A DNA stretch of 64,000 nucleotides from Massilistercora timonensis (GTDB lineage Bacteria > Bacillota > Clostridia > Lachnospirales > Lachnospiraceae), in contig NZ_LT990039.1 of the NCBI RefSeq assembly GCF_900312975.1, forward strand, positions 1,302,001-1,366,000, given 5' to 3'. The position numbers were made by a program, and so were the translations under genes. Positions 41,468-49,297 of this stretch are shown here, one piece after another. Under the pieces are notes generated by a model that was not told the DNA's origin, made no database searches, and saw only the letters and a program-made list of their open reading frames with translations. Every line of letters starts with the position of its first letter. Positions within the stretch are counted from its first letter, which is position 1.

Positions 41468-42510
41468 TGTTTCACACCTCCTACATAAGCCAGCGTCTCT
41501 CTTGCGGACAGACCGTAACGGATACATTCAAGAGCTGTCGTCAGCTTATAGATTTCCTCTTCCTTTAAGAATAAGTAAGTATTGATCGCTGCCACGGAAT
41601 AAGGATTTCTGCGGCGGTCCGCCAGATACAGGGTCCGCTGCGCGTCCCGGTACATCTGCTCCAGCGTCCGCTCGTCGCCGAAATGATAGTGCTTCGCATA
41701 GTAGGTTTCCTCTACCAGCTTGATAAACTCTTCCACCGTGGGCGCCTCCACCAGCGCCTTGAACTCGTCATGCTTCAGGCGGTACTGGATGGGAATGGTC
41801 AGGGAATAAATATCCGGCGGGACCATATGGTAATACTTCTTCGCCCGGTAGATCCACTGCAGGTTCAGAAGATCGATCTTCGTCCCGCAGTCCCTGGTGA
41901 AAAGTTCTTTCTCCTTCCGCTTGAGCAAGCGCTTTTCCTTTCTCCAAAGAGTGGAGAAATAATACAGATCCAGGGCCAGGTCGTAATCAAATAGCTTTCC
42001 TGTTCCTGAATCCCGGATCTTCTTAAGCGGAGCGTAATATTCCGTATCCTTCAGATTATCTACCAGTTCCTCGATATTCCTGGACGTGATCAGACGGTCA
42101 ATGGAAATCTGAGAATACCGGTCAAACACTTCCTTCTTGTAATCCAGGTCAAAGGGCTTGTCATAGTGGTTGAACACGATCCTCAGACAATAGTTGATCA
42201 GCACGACCTCGTACTGCTTCCAGTATAATTTCAGGAACTTTTTCTGCTGCATTCCGGCGAACCGGAAGATCTTTGTATAATCATTATACAGGGACTGGTA
42301 CAGGACTTTCTCCACGTTGCCCCTGTGATACAGAGCCACGTCCATCTGCCCCAGGTCCTCTGCGTACGCGGGCTTTTCCTTCAGGTATTCGATCACCTCC
42401 GGGACGCTTCTTAACCCCGCGATGTTCTCAAAATCCTGGTCCGTCAGAAGCTTGGCCTGCATGGCCCTGATCTTCGTCACGATCCCGCTGTAAGTCATAA
42501 GACTGCACAT
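41464..42510 (-). CDS. atpC: V-type ATP synthase subunit C
   Basis: 348 residues. It links the V1 central stalk to the K ring. It is largely helical with YSGIVTKIRAMQAKLL at the start and repeated Tyr-rich helices. It follows the small G/H stalk gene by 4 bp. AGAGGTG is 7 nt before ATG 42510. An in-frame ATG 12 nt later is also possible. Confidence 0.9.
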   Translation of the reverse strand: MCSLMTYSGIVTKIRAMQAKLLTDQDFENIAGLRSVPEVIEYLKEKPAYAEDLGQMDVALYHRGNVEKVLYQSLYNDYTKIFRFAGMQQKKFLKLYWKQYEVVLINYCLRIVFNHYDKPFDLDYKKEVFDRYSQISIDRLITSRNIEELVDNLKDTEYYAPLKKIRDSGTGKLFDYDLALDLYYFSTLWRKEKRLLKRKEKELFTRDCGTKIDLLNLQWIYRAKKYYHMVPPDIYSLTIPIQYRLKHDEFKALVEAPTVEEFIKLVEETYYAKHYHFGDERTLEQMYRDAQRTLYLADRRRNPYSVAAINTYLFLKEEEIYKLTTALECIRYGLSARETLAYVGGVKQ

Positions 42511-42514
42511 ATGC

Positions 42515-42826
42515 CTACACCTCTAATACCTTCTTCAGGATCGCCTGCGCGTAAGTCGTGTGGCTCCCCTCGAATTCCTTCTTCAGATTCTCTATCATAT
42601 AAGAGTTCTTCTCCCGCTCTTCCTCCAGGAGCGCGTTGATCTTCTGCTCCCCTTCCGCGCGGATCTCGCTCAGTTTCTTACGGGTATCCTCTTCCAGCTG
42701 CTGGTCAAACGCATCCCGCTTTGCCTGTATCTCCTTCTCGATCTCGGACTTCTGCGCCTGCGCCTCTTCCACGATCGCCTCAGCGGTTTTCTCAATTTCC
42801 GCCAGTTTTTCAATCACTGCTTCCAT
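42515..42826 (-). CDS. V-type ATP synthase stalk subunit G/H
   Basis: 103 residues, almost wholly helical and charged (IEKLAEIEKTAEAIVEEAQA, QQLEEDTRKKLSEIRAEGEQ), as in the ATPase H/G peripheral-stalk subunit that pairs with subunit E. It is the first gene of the operon, whose order is G/H-C-I-K-F-E-A-B-D. Confidence 0.85.
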   Translation of the reverse strand: MEAVIEKLAEIEKTAEAIVEEAQAQKSEIEKEIQAKRDAFDQQLEEDTRKKLSEIRAEGEQKINALLEEEREKNSYMIENLKKEFEGSHTTYAQAILKKVLEV

Positions 42827-42982
42827 ATGTTACCTCCGTCTTTGCTCACGTAAAAGCCTAGTCTTTCATGTTATAATACATAATACACCTATTTTTTTAA
42901 ATTACCAGAGTAAATTTCTCCAAAAACTTAATAATTAGCGAAAACTTTACATGAAAAATAACCAAAAAAATCCTGTTCCTGT

Positions 42983-43011
42983 TTGACATTTTCCCCTCCC
43001 GCCGCTAAACT
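42983..43011 (+). promoter_or_regulatory. Promoter of trmB
   Basis: TTGACA and TAAACT, 17-bp spacing, 38 bp upstream of the trmB start. The rest of the 222-bp gap is AT-rich and holds the start region of the V-ATPase operon. Confidence 0.75.
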
Positions 43012-43048
43012 AAAAAGCACGAAATCATCCAGATGAAAGGAGTTCCCT

Positions 43049-43717
43049 ATGAGACTTCGAAATATTCCCCGGGCTGAAAGCGTGCTGGCAGCTTCCCCCA
43101 GGGTCTTAAAAGACCCGGAGCAATTTCGCGGCGCTTTCCGGCAGACGGTTTTTCAGAATACAGACCCTCTCCACATTGAGATCGGCATGGGCAAAGGCCA
43201 GTTCCTTCTCACACTGGCCCTTCAGAACCCTTCTGTAAATTATATCGGGATCGAGCGGTATTCCAGCGTCCTTCTGCGCCCCGTAGAGAAGCTGGCTTCC
43301 ATGCAGGCCGCAGGAGAAGCCGTTCCCTCCAATCTGCGGTTTATCTGCATGGATGCGGCGGACATCTCCCAGGTTTTCGCCCCTGGTGAAGTGGACCGGA
43401 TCTATCTGAACTTCTCGGATCCCTGGCCCAAGGCACGCCACGCCAGACGCCGCCTCACCTCCCTGGAATATCTGGCTCGTTACGATGAGATCCTCTCCCC
43501 CAACGGGCAGGTGGAATTCAAGACCGACAACCGGGCCCTCTTCGACTTCTCCCTGGAGCAGATTGAGGCTTCCCCTGTCTGGACCCTTGCCGCCCGCACC
43601 TTTGATCTTCACCATGACCCTCTTCTGAACCAGGGGAACATCATGACGGAATACGAAGAGAAGTTTTCCTCCATGGATCATCCCATCTGCAAGCTTATCG
43701 CCCGAAGGAGCCGCTGA
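43049..43717 (+). CDS. trmB: tRNA (guanine-N7)-methyltransferase
   Basis: 222 residues. It methylates G46 of tRNA with SAM. Motifs are IEIGMGKGQFLL (SAM loop), IGIERYSSVLLR, LNFSDPWPKARHARRRL and EFKTDNRALFDFSL. GAAAGGAG precedes the ATG. It ends in a terminator that overlaps the stop codon region. Confidence 0.96.
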   Translation: MRLRNIPRAESVLAASPRVLKDPEQFRGAFRQTVFQNTDPLHIEIGMGKGQFLLTLALQNPSVNYIGIERYSSVLLRPVEKLASMQAAGEAVPSNLRFICMDAADISQVFAPGEVDRIYLNFSDPWPKARHARRRLTSLEYLARYDEILSPNGQVEFKTDNRALFDFSLEQIEASPVWTLAARTFDLHHDPLLNQGNIMTEYEEKFSSMDHPICKLIARRSR

Positions 43718-43745
43718 ATAAAGCGTGGCTCCTCCGGGCCTTTTT
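43701..43745 (+). terminator. Intrinsic terminator of trmB
   Basis: GGAGCC-GC and GC-GTGGCTCC pair with an outer CCGAAG/TCCGGG extension, followed by TTTTT. The trmB stop codon lies inside. Confidence 0.8.
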
Positions 43746-43794
43746 CGTCTCTGCCGCATATACTGGTATTGAATCATTCGCCCCGGAGGATACT

Positions 43795-43938
43795 ATGAAC
43801 AGAAACTGCGGAAAATCCTGGAAATATAAAATGTGCGGATCCACCTGGCGCAGGCGAAGACTCTCCCGGAAGCTTGGAGTCCTCCAGAATTCCCTGCGGG
43901 AAGTCTATCTCTTCCTGAATCCCGGCTGCCGCCACTGA
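43795..43938 (+). CDS. 47-residue Arg/Cys-rich small ORF
   Basis: Reads MNRNCGKSWKYKMCGSTWRR, then RRLSRKLGVLQNSLREVYLF and LNPGCRH. It has three cysteines and a cluster of arginines, with CGGAGG 5-6 nt before ATG. It sits between the trmB terminator and the thioredoxin gene, 38 bp upstream of the latter. It may be a leader peptide or a small protein. I do not recognise it. Confidence 0.35.
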   Translation: MNRNCGKSWKYKMCGSTWRRRRLSRKLGVLQNSLREVYLFLNPGCRH

Positions 43939-43976
43939 CAGGATCTTCCCTCTCCGAGGCAGGAGAGGTTATAAAT

Positions 43977-44300
43977 ATGCTGCATCTGACTTGTGAAAAT
44001 TTTGAAACCAGGATCATAAAAGACCCCCGTCCGGCAGTGGTCCTGTTCTACGCCCGCTGGTGCGGGAAATGCGCCATGACAAGACCAATGGTGGAGGACG
44101 TGGCCGAGCGCCATCAGAGGCGCGTCCGGTTCTTCGAGGTGGAAATCGACGAGTCCCCTCTCCTGGCGGACCGGTACGGGGCGGACATCGTCCCCACATT
44201 TGTTTTCTTCCAAAATAGCGCTGCCGTGTCCACCATGAAAGGGTTGATCGGCGAAGCCACTCTGGAACAGCGGCTCAAGGAAATCTTCAGAAATTGTTAA
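43977..44300 (+). CDS. Thioredoxin-family protein
   Basis: 107 residues, a single thioredoxin fold with active-site WCGKC in LFYARWCGKCAMTRP and the cis-Pro motif VPTFVFF. No signal peptide is seen, so it is probably cytoplasmic. The WCGKC site differs from the WCGPC of main thioredoxins. An upstream in-frame extension exists, but ATG 43977 is chosen (AGGAGAGG 8 nt upstream). Confidence 0.88.
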   Translation: MLHLTCENFETRIIKDPRPAVVLFYARWCGKCAMTRPMVEDVAERHQRRVRFFEVEIDESPLLADRYGADIVPTFVFFQNSAAVSTMKGLIGEATLEQRLKEIFRNC

Positions 44301-44391
44301 GCCGGTTTTCCTTTGCAAATATTCCTTCTTATGATATATTAGGTAAGTATTAAAATAAATCATAAAGGAGGAATGGTGTTACACCAGTCTT

Positions 44392-45627
44392 ATGAAGAAA
44401 TTAAGAAAGATCATACCATTTATGCTGATAATGACCCTGACCTGCGCAAGCCTTCCCATAGCTGCCCAGGCCGACAGTTCCAAGGTCGTTACCCTTGGAG
44501 CCAACCTCTCGGAAGAACAGAAGACTTCCATGTACGAGTATTTTGGGACCTCCGCCGACCAGGTAGAGACCATCGAAGTAACCAACGCTGACGAGCGGGA
44601 ATACATGGAGGGCATCGCCACAGAAGCCCAGATCGGAACTCGTACCTACAGCTGCTCTTATGTAGAGCCTACAAGCAGCGGCGGGATCCAGGTAAAGGTT
44701 GCGAATCTTACCTTTGTGACCAGTTCCATGATCGCCAGCACTCTTCTCACTTCTGGAATGGAGAACTGTAACGTGGTTGCCGCTTCTCCCATTGAAGTCT
44801 CCGGCACAGGCGCCCTTACCGGGATCATGATGGCCTATGAGACCGCCAGCGGAGAAGAATTGAGTGAAGAACAGAAAGAAGCCGCTGTAGAAGAACTTGT
44901 CACCACCGGCGACCTGGCAGACTCTGTCGGCCAGGAAGAAGCCAGCCAGCTGATGAACGACGTCAAGCAGGATGTGATCGAGAAGGGCCTGACCGAAGAA
45001 GGCGAGATCCAGGACGCAGTCAACGACGCTGCCGGCAGCCTGAACATCACCCTCACAGAAGAGCAGATGGCCGAGATCGTGGCTCTCATGCAGACCATCT
45101 CCCAGTTCGACTATGATGTAAACGCCCTGAAGGACACCCTGGATAACCTGGCCGGCAAGGGAGACGGCTTCTTCGCCAGCCTGTGGGAATCCATCAAGAA
45201 CTTCTTCACCGGCGGGGACAGCACGGGCGGCATCCTTAACGATACCAACGATGAAATCTTAGGCGACAACGCCGTGATCGACAGCACCCTGGATTCCGTC
45301 AAGGATGCAGCCGAGAGCGCCGATGGCGACAGCTGGTGGGATAAAATCGTCGACTTCTTCAAAGGCCTTTTCGGTGGTGACGATGAGCAGGCCACCGAGG
45401 AAGAGACCACCAACGATACCGTTGATGATTCCACTGCTGATGACCCCGCTGTTGACGACTCCAACAGCGCGGACGATACTGTCGCCCCAGACAGCGAAAG
45501 CAGCTCCGACACTTCCGCCCAGGAAGAGACCGCTGACGATGGCAGCGCCACTGCCGATGACAGCTCCGATTCTTCCGGGGATGAGACCACTTCCCAGGAT
45601 ACAGCAGACGAAAGCATAAGCGAATAA
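44392..45627 (+). CDS. Secreted DUF1002 protein with acidic tail
   Basis: 411 residues. Signal peptide MKKLRKIIPFMLIMTLTCAS with cleavage near AQA-DS. The DUF1002 domain (~30-260) has VVTLGANLSEEQ and GMENCNVVAASPIEVSGTGAL. The C-terminal ~90 residues are an Asp/Ser/Thr/Glu-rich tail, probably disordered and surface-exposed. The strong AAAGGAGG lies 21 nt before this ATG, unusually far. A second ATG just after it opens a 72-codon frame overlapping the gene start, so the leader may control translation. The stop overlaps inverted-repeat element A. Confidence 0.85.
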   Translation: MKKLRKIIPFMLIMTLTCASLPIAAQADSSKVVTLGANLSEEQKTSMYEYFGTSADQVETIEVTNADEREYMEGIATEAQIGTRTYSCSYVEPTSSGGIQVKVANLTFVTSSMIASTLLTSGMENCNVVAASPIEVSGTGALTGIMMAYETASGEELSEEQKEAAVEELVTTGDLADSVGQEEASQLMNDVKQDVIEKGLTEEGEIQDAVNDAAGSLNITLTEEQMAEIVALMQTISQFDYDVNALKDTLDNLAGKGDGFFASLWESIKNFFTGGDSTGGILNDTNDEILGDNAVIDSTLDSVKDAAESADGDSWWDKIVDFFKGLFGGDDEQATEEETTNDTVDDSTADDPAVDDSNSADDTVAPDSESSSDTSAQEETADDGSATADDSSDSSGDETTSQDTADESISE

Positions 45628-45988
45628 ATTCAGGTTATCGCGCTGATTCTGTGGACTAAAAATGCTCAGGGAAGCGCATACGGCCTGCTGATAGAAGCCA
45701 GAAAGGTTCGCGAAGAATCCTTAACATCAAAACACCTGCGATTTCATAACCAGAGCAATTCGCAGGTGTTTTTCTGTAACAGATTCTAATGCTTCCCTAT
45801 GGTTCTATCCGCAAGCTGTACGCGCTTCCCTGTTCCATATTCTTCCGCAGAATCATCTTGGCAATTCAAGCCTTTGTCGGGACAGTTGGCGATAAGGCGG
45901 GGACCGGATGATTGCGGAGGTTAAGTGTTAGCCTCGGAGCAATCGCCGGGCCTCGCCTCTCGACAAACCGCACGATAAACCTGAATTT
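45626..45988. mobile_element. Inverted-repeat, hairpin-rich element A (MITE-like)
   Basis: 363 bp bounded by AAATTCAGGTTATCG and the complement of AAATTCAGGTTTATCG. It has no ORF. Read on the minus strand it is collinear with element B at 48822. Shared parts are a GGCGGGG-type hairpin near one end, a central stem flanked by TTACAGAAAAACAC and GTGTTTTGATGTTAAGG, and GATTCTTCGCGAAC. It overlaps the stop codons of both flanking convergent genes. Confidence 0.75.
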
Positions 45989-46362
45989 CAGGATATCCCG
46001 GTCACATGATACCCCATCTTCTCCACCGCTTCTTTCAACACCTCGTCTGATACGATCCGGTCGCAGGAAACCACCGCCTGATTCTTTGACAGATCCACCC
46101 GGGCGCTGACGCCGTCGATCTGATTGAGCATCTTTGTCACATTCCCTGCGCAGTGGGCGCAATGCATGCCTTCAATGGACAGTGTTTTCTTTCCGATCAC
46201 CGGGCCGTCCAGTTTTTTCTTCGGCGGTTTCGCAGCGCTTGGACAACTTCCGCCGGCGGGACATCCGATGCATTTAACACCCCGTTTTTTCGCTTTTACA
46301 ATATAGGAGATGGCGCTTCCCAGAAGAACTGCCAGGATCACGACCACGATCAAATCTGCCAT
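45988..46362 (-). CDS. FeoB-associated Cys-rich protein fused to heavy-metal (HMA) domain
   Basis: 124 residues. The N-terminal part is a short membrane anchor (LIVVVILAVLLGSAISYIV) followed by a cysteine-rich KRGVKCIGCPAGGSCPS, as in FeoB-associated (FeoC-like) membrane proteins. The C-terminal ~65 residues are an HMA domain with metal motif GMHCAHCAGN. It lies 79 bp downstream of feoB. The fusion suggests a metal-relay or sensing role in ferrous iron uptake. Copper binding by the HMA part is also possible. Confidence 0.85.
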   Translation of the reverse strand: MADLIVVVILAVLLGSAISYIVKAKKRGVKCIGCPAGGSCPSAAKPPKKKLDGPVIGKKTLSIEGMHCAHCAGNVTKMLNQIDGVSARVDLSKNQAVVSCDRIVSDEVLKEAVEKMGYHVTGIS

Positions 46363-46388
46363 ACAAACAACGTCCTTTCTTGACAGGG

Positions 46389-46420
46389 AACAGTGGACAA
46401 AGCGCCAAGACTCTGTCCAC
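46389..46420. other. Hairpin between feoB and the HMA gene
   Basis: CAGTGGACA and TGTCCACTG form a 9-bp stem with a 13-nt loop. It lacks a T-run, so RNA processing or stability is more likely than termination. Confidence 0.45.
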
Positions 46421-46441
46421 TGCTGATTCTTATCTTACTAC

Positions 46442-48445
46442 TTATGCCGCCGCGTGTAAACGGTATTCCGCCGCAAACTCTTTATCTGACTTGCGGATCC
46501 GCCACAGGATGATAAGGGCAAATACGATCACCGCGATGAGACCGGGAACAAAACCGGTTCCAAGGGATCCTGTGGTTGCCAGCGTGCCGATCTGGTATAC
46601 CAGGAAGGCCACCGTATAGCCGGTTCCCAGCTGCAGGCAGATTCCGCCAAGCAGCCATTTTCCGCTCTTCATCTCCGAGTTCATGGCTCCCAGCGCCGCG
46701 AAGCAGGGCGGTGTGTAGAGGTTGAACATCAGGTAGGCGAGAGCCGCCACCTTTGTCAGGCCCATGATGGTTGCCACTTCATTTCCGCTTCCCACCAGCG
46801 CCAGCTCATCTGTGTCGATCAGATTTGTCACGCCGTAAACAACCGCCAGTGTGCCAACTACATTTTCTTTCGCGATAAATCCGGTTACCGCCGCCGCTGC
46901 CAGCTGCCATACGCCAAATCCCAATGGGATGAACAGAATAGCAATGGGGTGGGCGATGCTGGCCAGGATGGAAGTATCTTCCGCGCCTTCTGCAACCACC
47001 TGGAACTGCCAGTTAAAGGTCTGCATGATCTGCACTACCGTGTTGCACACAAGGATGATGGTTCCGGCTTTGATAATGTATGCTTTGCCCCGTTCCAGCA
47101 TGGAGATGCATGCCCGCTTCAGGCTGGGGAGCTTATATTCCGGAAGCTCAATGATAAAGAAGGATTTCCGGTATTTCTGACCAGTGATCCGCTTAACCAG
47201 CAACGCTCCCAGAAGGATCAGCAGGATTCCTACCAGATACATGGTTGCCGATACCCACCAGGCGTCTGCGAAGAAAGCACCGGCAAATAATGCGATCACC
47301 GGGATCTTGGCGCCGCAGGGCATGAAAGGCGTCAGCATGGCTGTGGTCCGCCGCTCTCTTTCATTCCGGATCGTCCGGGAGGCCATAACGCCGGGGATGG
47401 CGCAGCCGGTACCGATGACCATGGGGATGATGGATTTCCCGGACAGTCCCACTCTTTTAAAGATAGGATCCAGTACAACCGTAGCTCTGGCCATGTATCC
47501 GCAATCTTCCAGAAGGGCGATCAGGAAATACATAACCATTACCAGCGGAAGGAATCCGACTACCGCGCCTACGCCTCCGATGATACCATCCACAAGAAGC
47601 GCGTACAGCATAGGATTGGCATTTTCCATCAGGCCGCCAACCCAGCCCTGGAAGGTCTCGATCCAGGCAACCAGCCAGTCAGCGATCCAGGTTCCCACCG
47701 TGGTCTGGGATATGTAGAACACCAGAAAGATAATCGCCGCAAAAAGCGGGATCCCGATGATTTTGTGGGTGATCACGCTGTCGATCTTATCCTGGGCATT
47801 TTTATCTTTTGTAAATACTTTTCGCTGCTCTACTTCTTTAACGATCGCATTCACGAAATCAAACCGCTTCCGGTCTGCCGCTTCTACCGCTTCTTTATCC
47901 GTCAGATCGATATCTGCCTGCACATAAGGGGCTTTCTGGCCTGCGCCCTTTAACGCGACCGCGGCTTCCACCACTTCTTTCAGCCCGGTATGCCCGGAAG
48001 AAGTAGAGATGGTCTTGATCACCGGACAGCCCAGCTTTTCTGCAAGTCGTTTTTCGTCGATCTTTGTCTGTTTCTTTTCTGTAAGGTCGCTTTTGTTCAG
48101 AGCAACCACCACCGGAACGCCAAGTTCCAGAAGCTGGGTGGTAAAGAACAGGCTCCGGCTCAGGTTCGTGGCGTCCACGATGTTGACGATGGCGTCCGGA
48201 TGTTCGTTTTTCACATAACTGCTGGTGATACTTTCCTCCGATGTAAAAGGGGACATAGAATAAGCGCCCGGCAGGTCTACTGCCACCAGTTCCTCGCTCC
48301 CCCCGTAATAAGCCTTTTTGATCAGGCTTTCCTTCCGCTCCACCGTAACGCCGGCCCAGTTTCCAACTTTCTCATTTCTTCCTGTCAGGGCGTTGTACAT
48401 TGTTGTCTTGCCGCTGTTGGGATTCCCCGCAAAAGCAACTCTCAT
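46442..48445 (-). CDS. feoB: Ferrous iron transporter FeoB
   Basis: 667 residues. The N-terminal G-protein domain has GNPNSGKTTMYNALTG (G1), DLPGAYSMSPF (G3) and ALNKSDL (G4). The membrane domain with two gate motifs follows (GTGCAIPGVMASRTI, PFMPCGAKIPV). It imports Fe(II) in anaerobes. AAGGAGGAG lies before the ATG, and a DtxR-type box lies 21 bp upstream. Confidence 0.97.
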   Translation of the reverse strand: MRVAFAGNPNSGKTTMYNALTGRNEKVGNWAGVTVERKESLIKKAYYGGSEELVAVDLPGAYSMSPFTSEESITSSYVKNEHPDAIVNIVDATNLSRSLFFTTQLLELGVPVVVALNKSDLTEKKQTKIDEKRLAEKLGCPVIKTISTSSGHTGLKEVVEAAVALKGAGQKAPYVQADIDLTDKEAVEAADRKRFDFVNAIVKEVEQRKVFTKDKNAQDKIDSVITHKIIGIPLFAAIIFLVFYISQTTVGTWIADWLVAWIETFQGWVGGLMENANPMLYALLVDGIIGGVGAVVGFLPLVMVMYFLIALLEDCGYMARATVVLDPIFKRVGLSGKSIIPMVIGTGCAIPGVMASRTIRNERERRTTAMLTPFMPCGAKIPVIALFAGAFFADAWWVSATMYLVGILLILLGALLVKRITGQKYRKSFFIIELPEYKLPSLKRACISMLERGKAYIIKAGTIILVCNTVVQIMQTFNWQFQVVAEGAEDTSILASIAHPIAILFIPLGFGVWQLAAAAVTGFIAKENVVGTLAVVYGVTNLIDTDELALVGSGNEVATIMGLTKVAALAYLMFNLYTPPCFAALGAMNSEMKSGKWLLGGICLQLGTGYTVAFLVYQIGTLATTGSLGTGFVPGLIAVIVFALIILWRIRKSDKEFAAEYRLHAAA

Positions 48446-48465
48446 GTTTACATCTCCTCCTTCAT

Positions 48466-48484
48466 TTAGATTAGTCTAAGCTAA
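48466..48484 (-). promoter_or_regulatory. DtxR/MntR-type operator between feoA and feoB
   Basis: TTAGCTTAGACTAATCTAA, a 19-bp inverted repeat close to the iron/DtxR consensus TTAGGTTAGSCTAACCTAA. Its place in the feoA-feoB gap suggests that feoB is also controlled on its own. Confidence 0.7.
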
Positions 48485-48508
48485 CTTCTGTGTAAAAAAA
48501 CACAAATC

Positions 48509-48721
48509 TTATATTGATATAGCTTTCGCCAGATCAGTATCAATATTATAACGGCCATCCTTGATGGAAACCACGCAGCCGCCGGGAAGCCGGGAGACCA
48601 CCGTGATCGGTTCGCCGCTATAACACCCCAGGGAGAACAGAAACGCCTCCAGTTCCTCATCGTCCGTGGTAATACCCTTTATGAGATATTCTTCTCCCTC
48701 TCTTGCCTCTGCTAGCGTCAT
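48509..48721 (-). CDS. feoA: Ferrous iron transport accessory protein FeoA
   Basis: 70 residues, SH3-like fold. It reads MTLAEAREGEEYLIKGITTD, LGCYSGEPITVVSRLPGGCV and a C-terminal LAKAISI. ATG 48721 is chosen (AAGGAGATAG upstream). It is the first gene of the feo operon. Confidence 0.92.
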   Translation of the reverse strand: MTLAEAREGEEYLIKGITTDDEELEAFLFSLGCYSGEPITVVSRLPGGCVVSIKDGRYNIDTDLAKAISI

Positions 48722-48750
48722 GATATCTATCTCCTTTTTTTGCAAATTAA

Positions 48751-48790
48751 AATCATTCTCATTTATTCACATAGATAGTTTAAACTAACC
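48751..48790 (-). promoter_or_regulatory. Iron-responsive control region upstream of feoA
   Basis: Contains TAGTTTAAACTA (48776-48787), a DtxR-like palindrome, next to TGAGAATGATTTTAATT, which resembles a Fur half-box pair. Either repressor could act, and the DtxR reading is favoured by the second box before feoB. Confidence 0.5.
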
Positions 48791-48821
48791 GCCTGGGATT
48801 GTCAATCCCCTTTTCACAAAT

Positions 48822-49297
48822 AAATTCAGGTTTATCACGCAGTTTGTCGAGAGGCGGGGTCCGGCGATTGCTCCGAGGCTGACGCTTAACCTCCGCAATC
48901 ATCCGGCCCCGCCTTATCGCCAACTGCCTCGACAAAGGCCTGATAAGTGTTAGTCAGCCTTCGGCCGGAAAGAAGACGGGAAGGACCTTGTGGATGTCCT
49001 GACAGAATCAGAACGTACAGAAAACGAAGGCAGCCCCTGCATAGAATCCGTATTGGAGCGTTAGAATCCGTTACAGAAAAACACAGAAGATTTCATGGGA
49101 AGATTTGACTTCCAGTCAAATCTGAAAAGAACCTGAGCAGGGAAATCATCAGATTTCCCTGCGAATTGCTCTGGTCATGAAATCTTCTGTGTTTTGATGT
49201 TAAGGATTCTTCGCGAACAGTTTCGGATTCGCTGCAGGGGCTGACTCTGTTTTCGTGCGTCTGATCACTGTCATATCATCCCCACAAACCTGAATTT
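48822..49297. mobile_element. Inverted-repeat, hairpin-rich element B (MITE-like)
   Basis: 476 bp bounded by AAATTCAGGTTTATC and AAACCTGAATTT, with TA on both outer sides, consistent with TA-target insertion. No ORF. Internal hairpins are a GGCGGGGTCCGGCGATTG-type long arm near the left end, an 18-bp stem AACACAGAAGATTTCATG with its complement, and inside that two more (AGATTTGACT/AGTCAAATCT and GCAGGGAAATC/GATTTCCCTGC). The right end overlaps the glgB stop codon. Confidence 0.78.
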
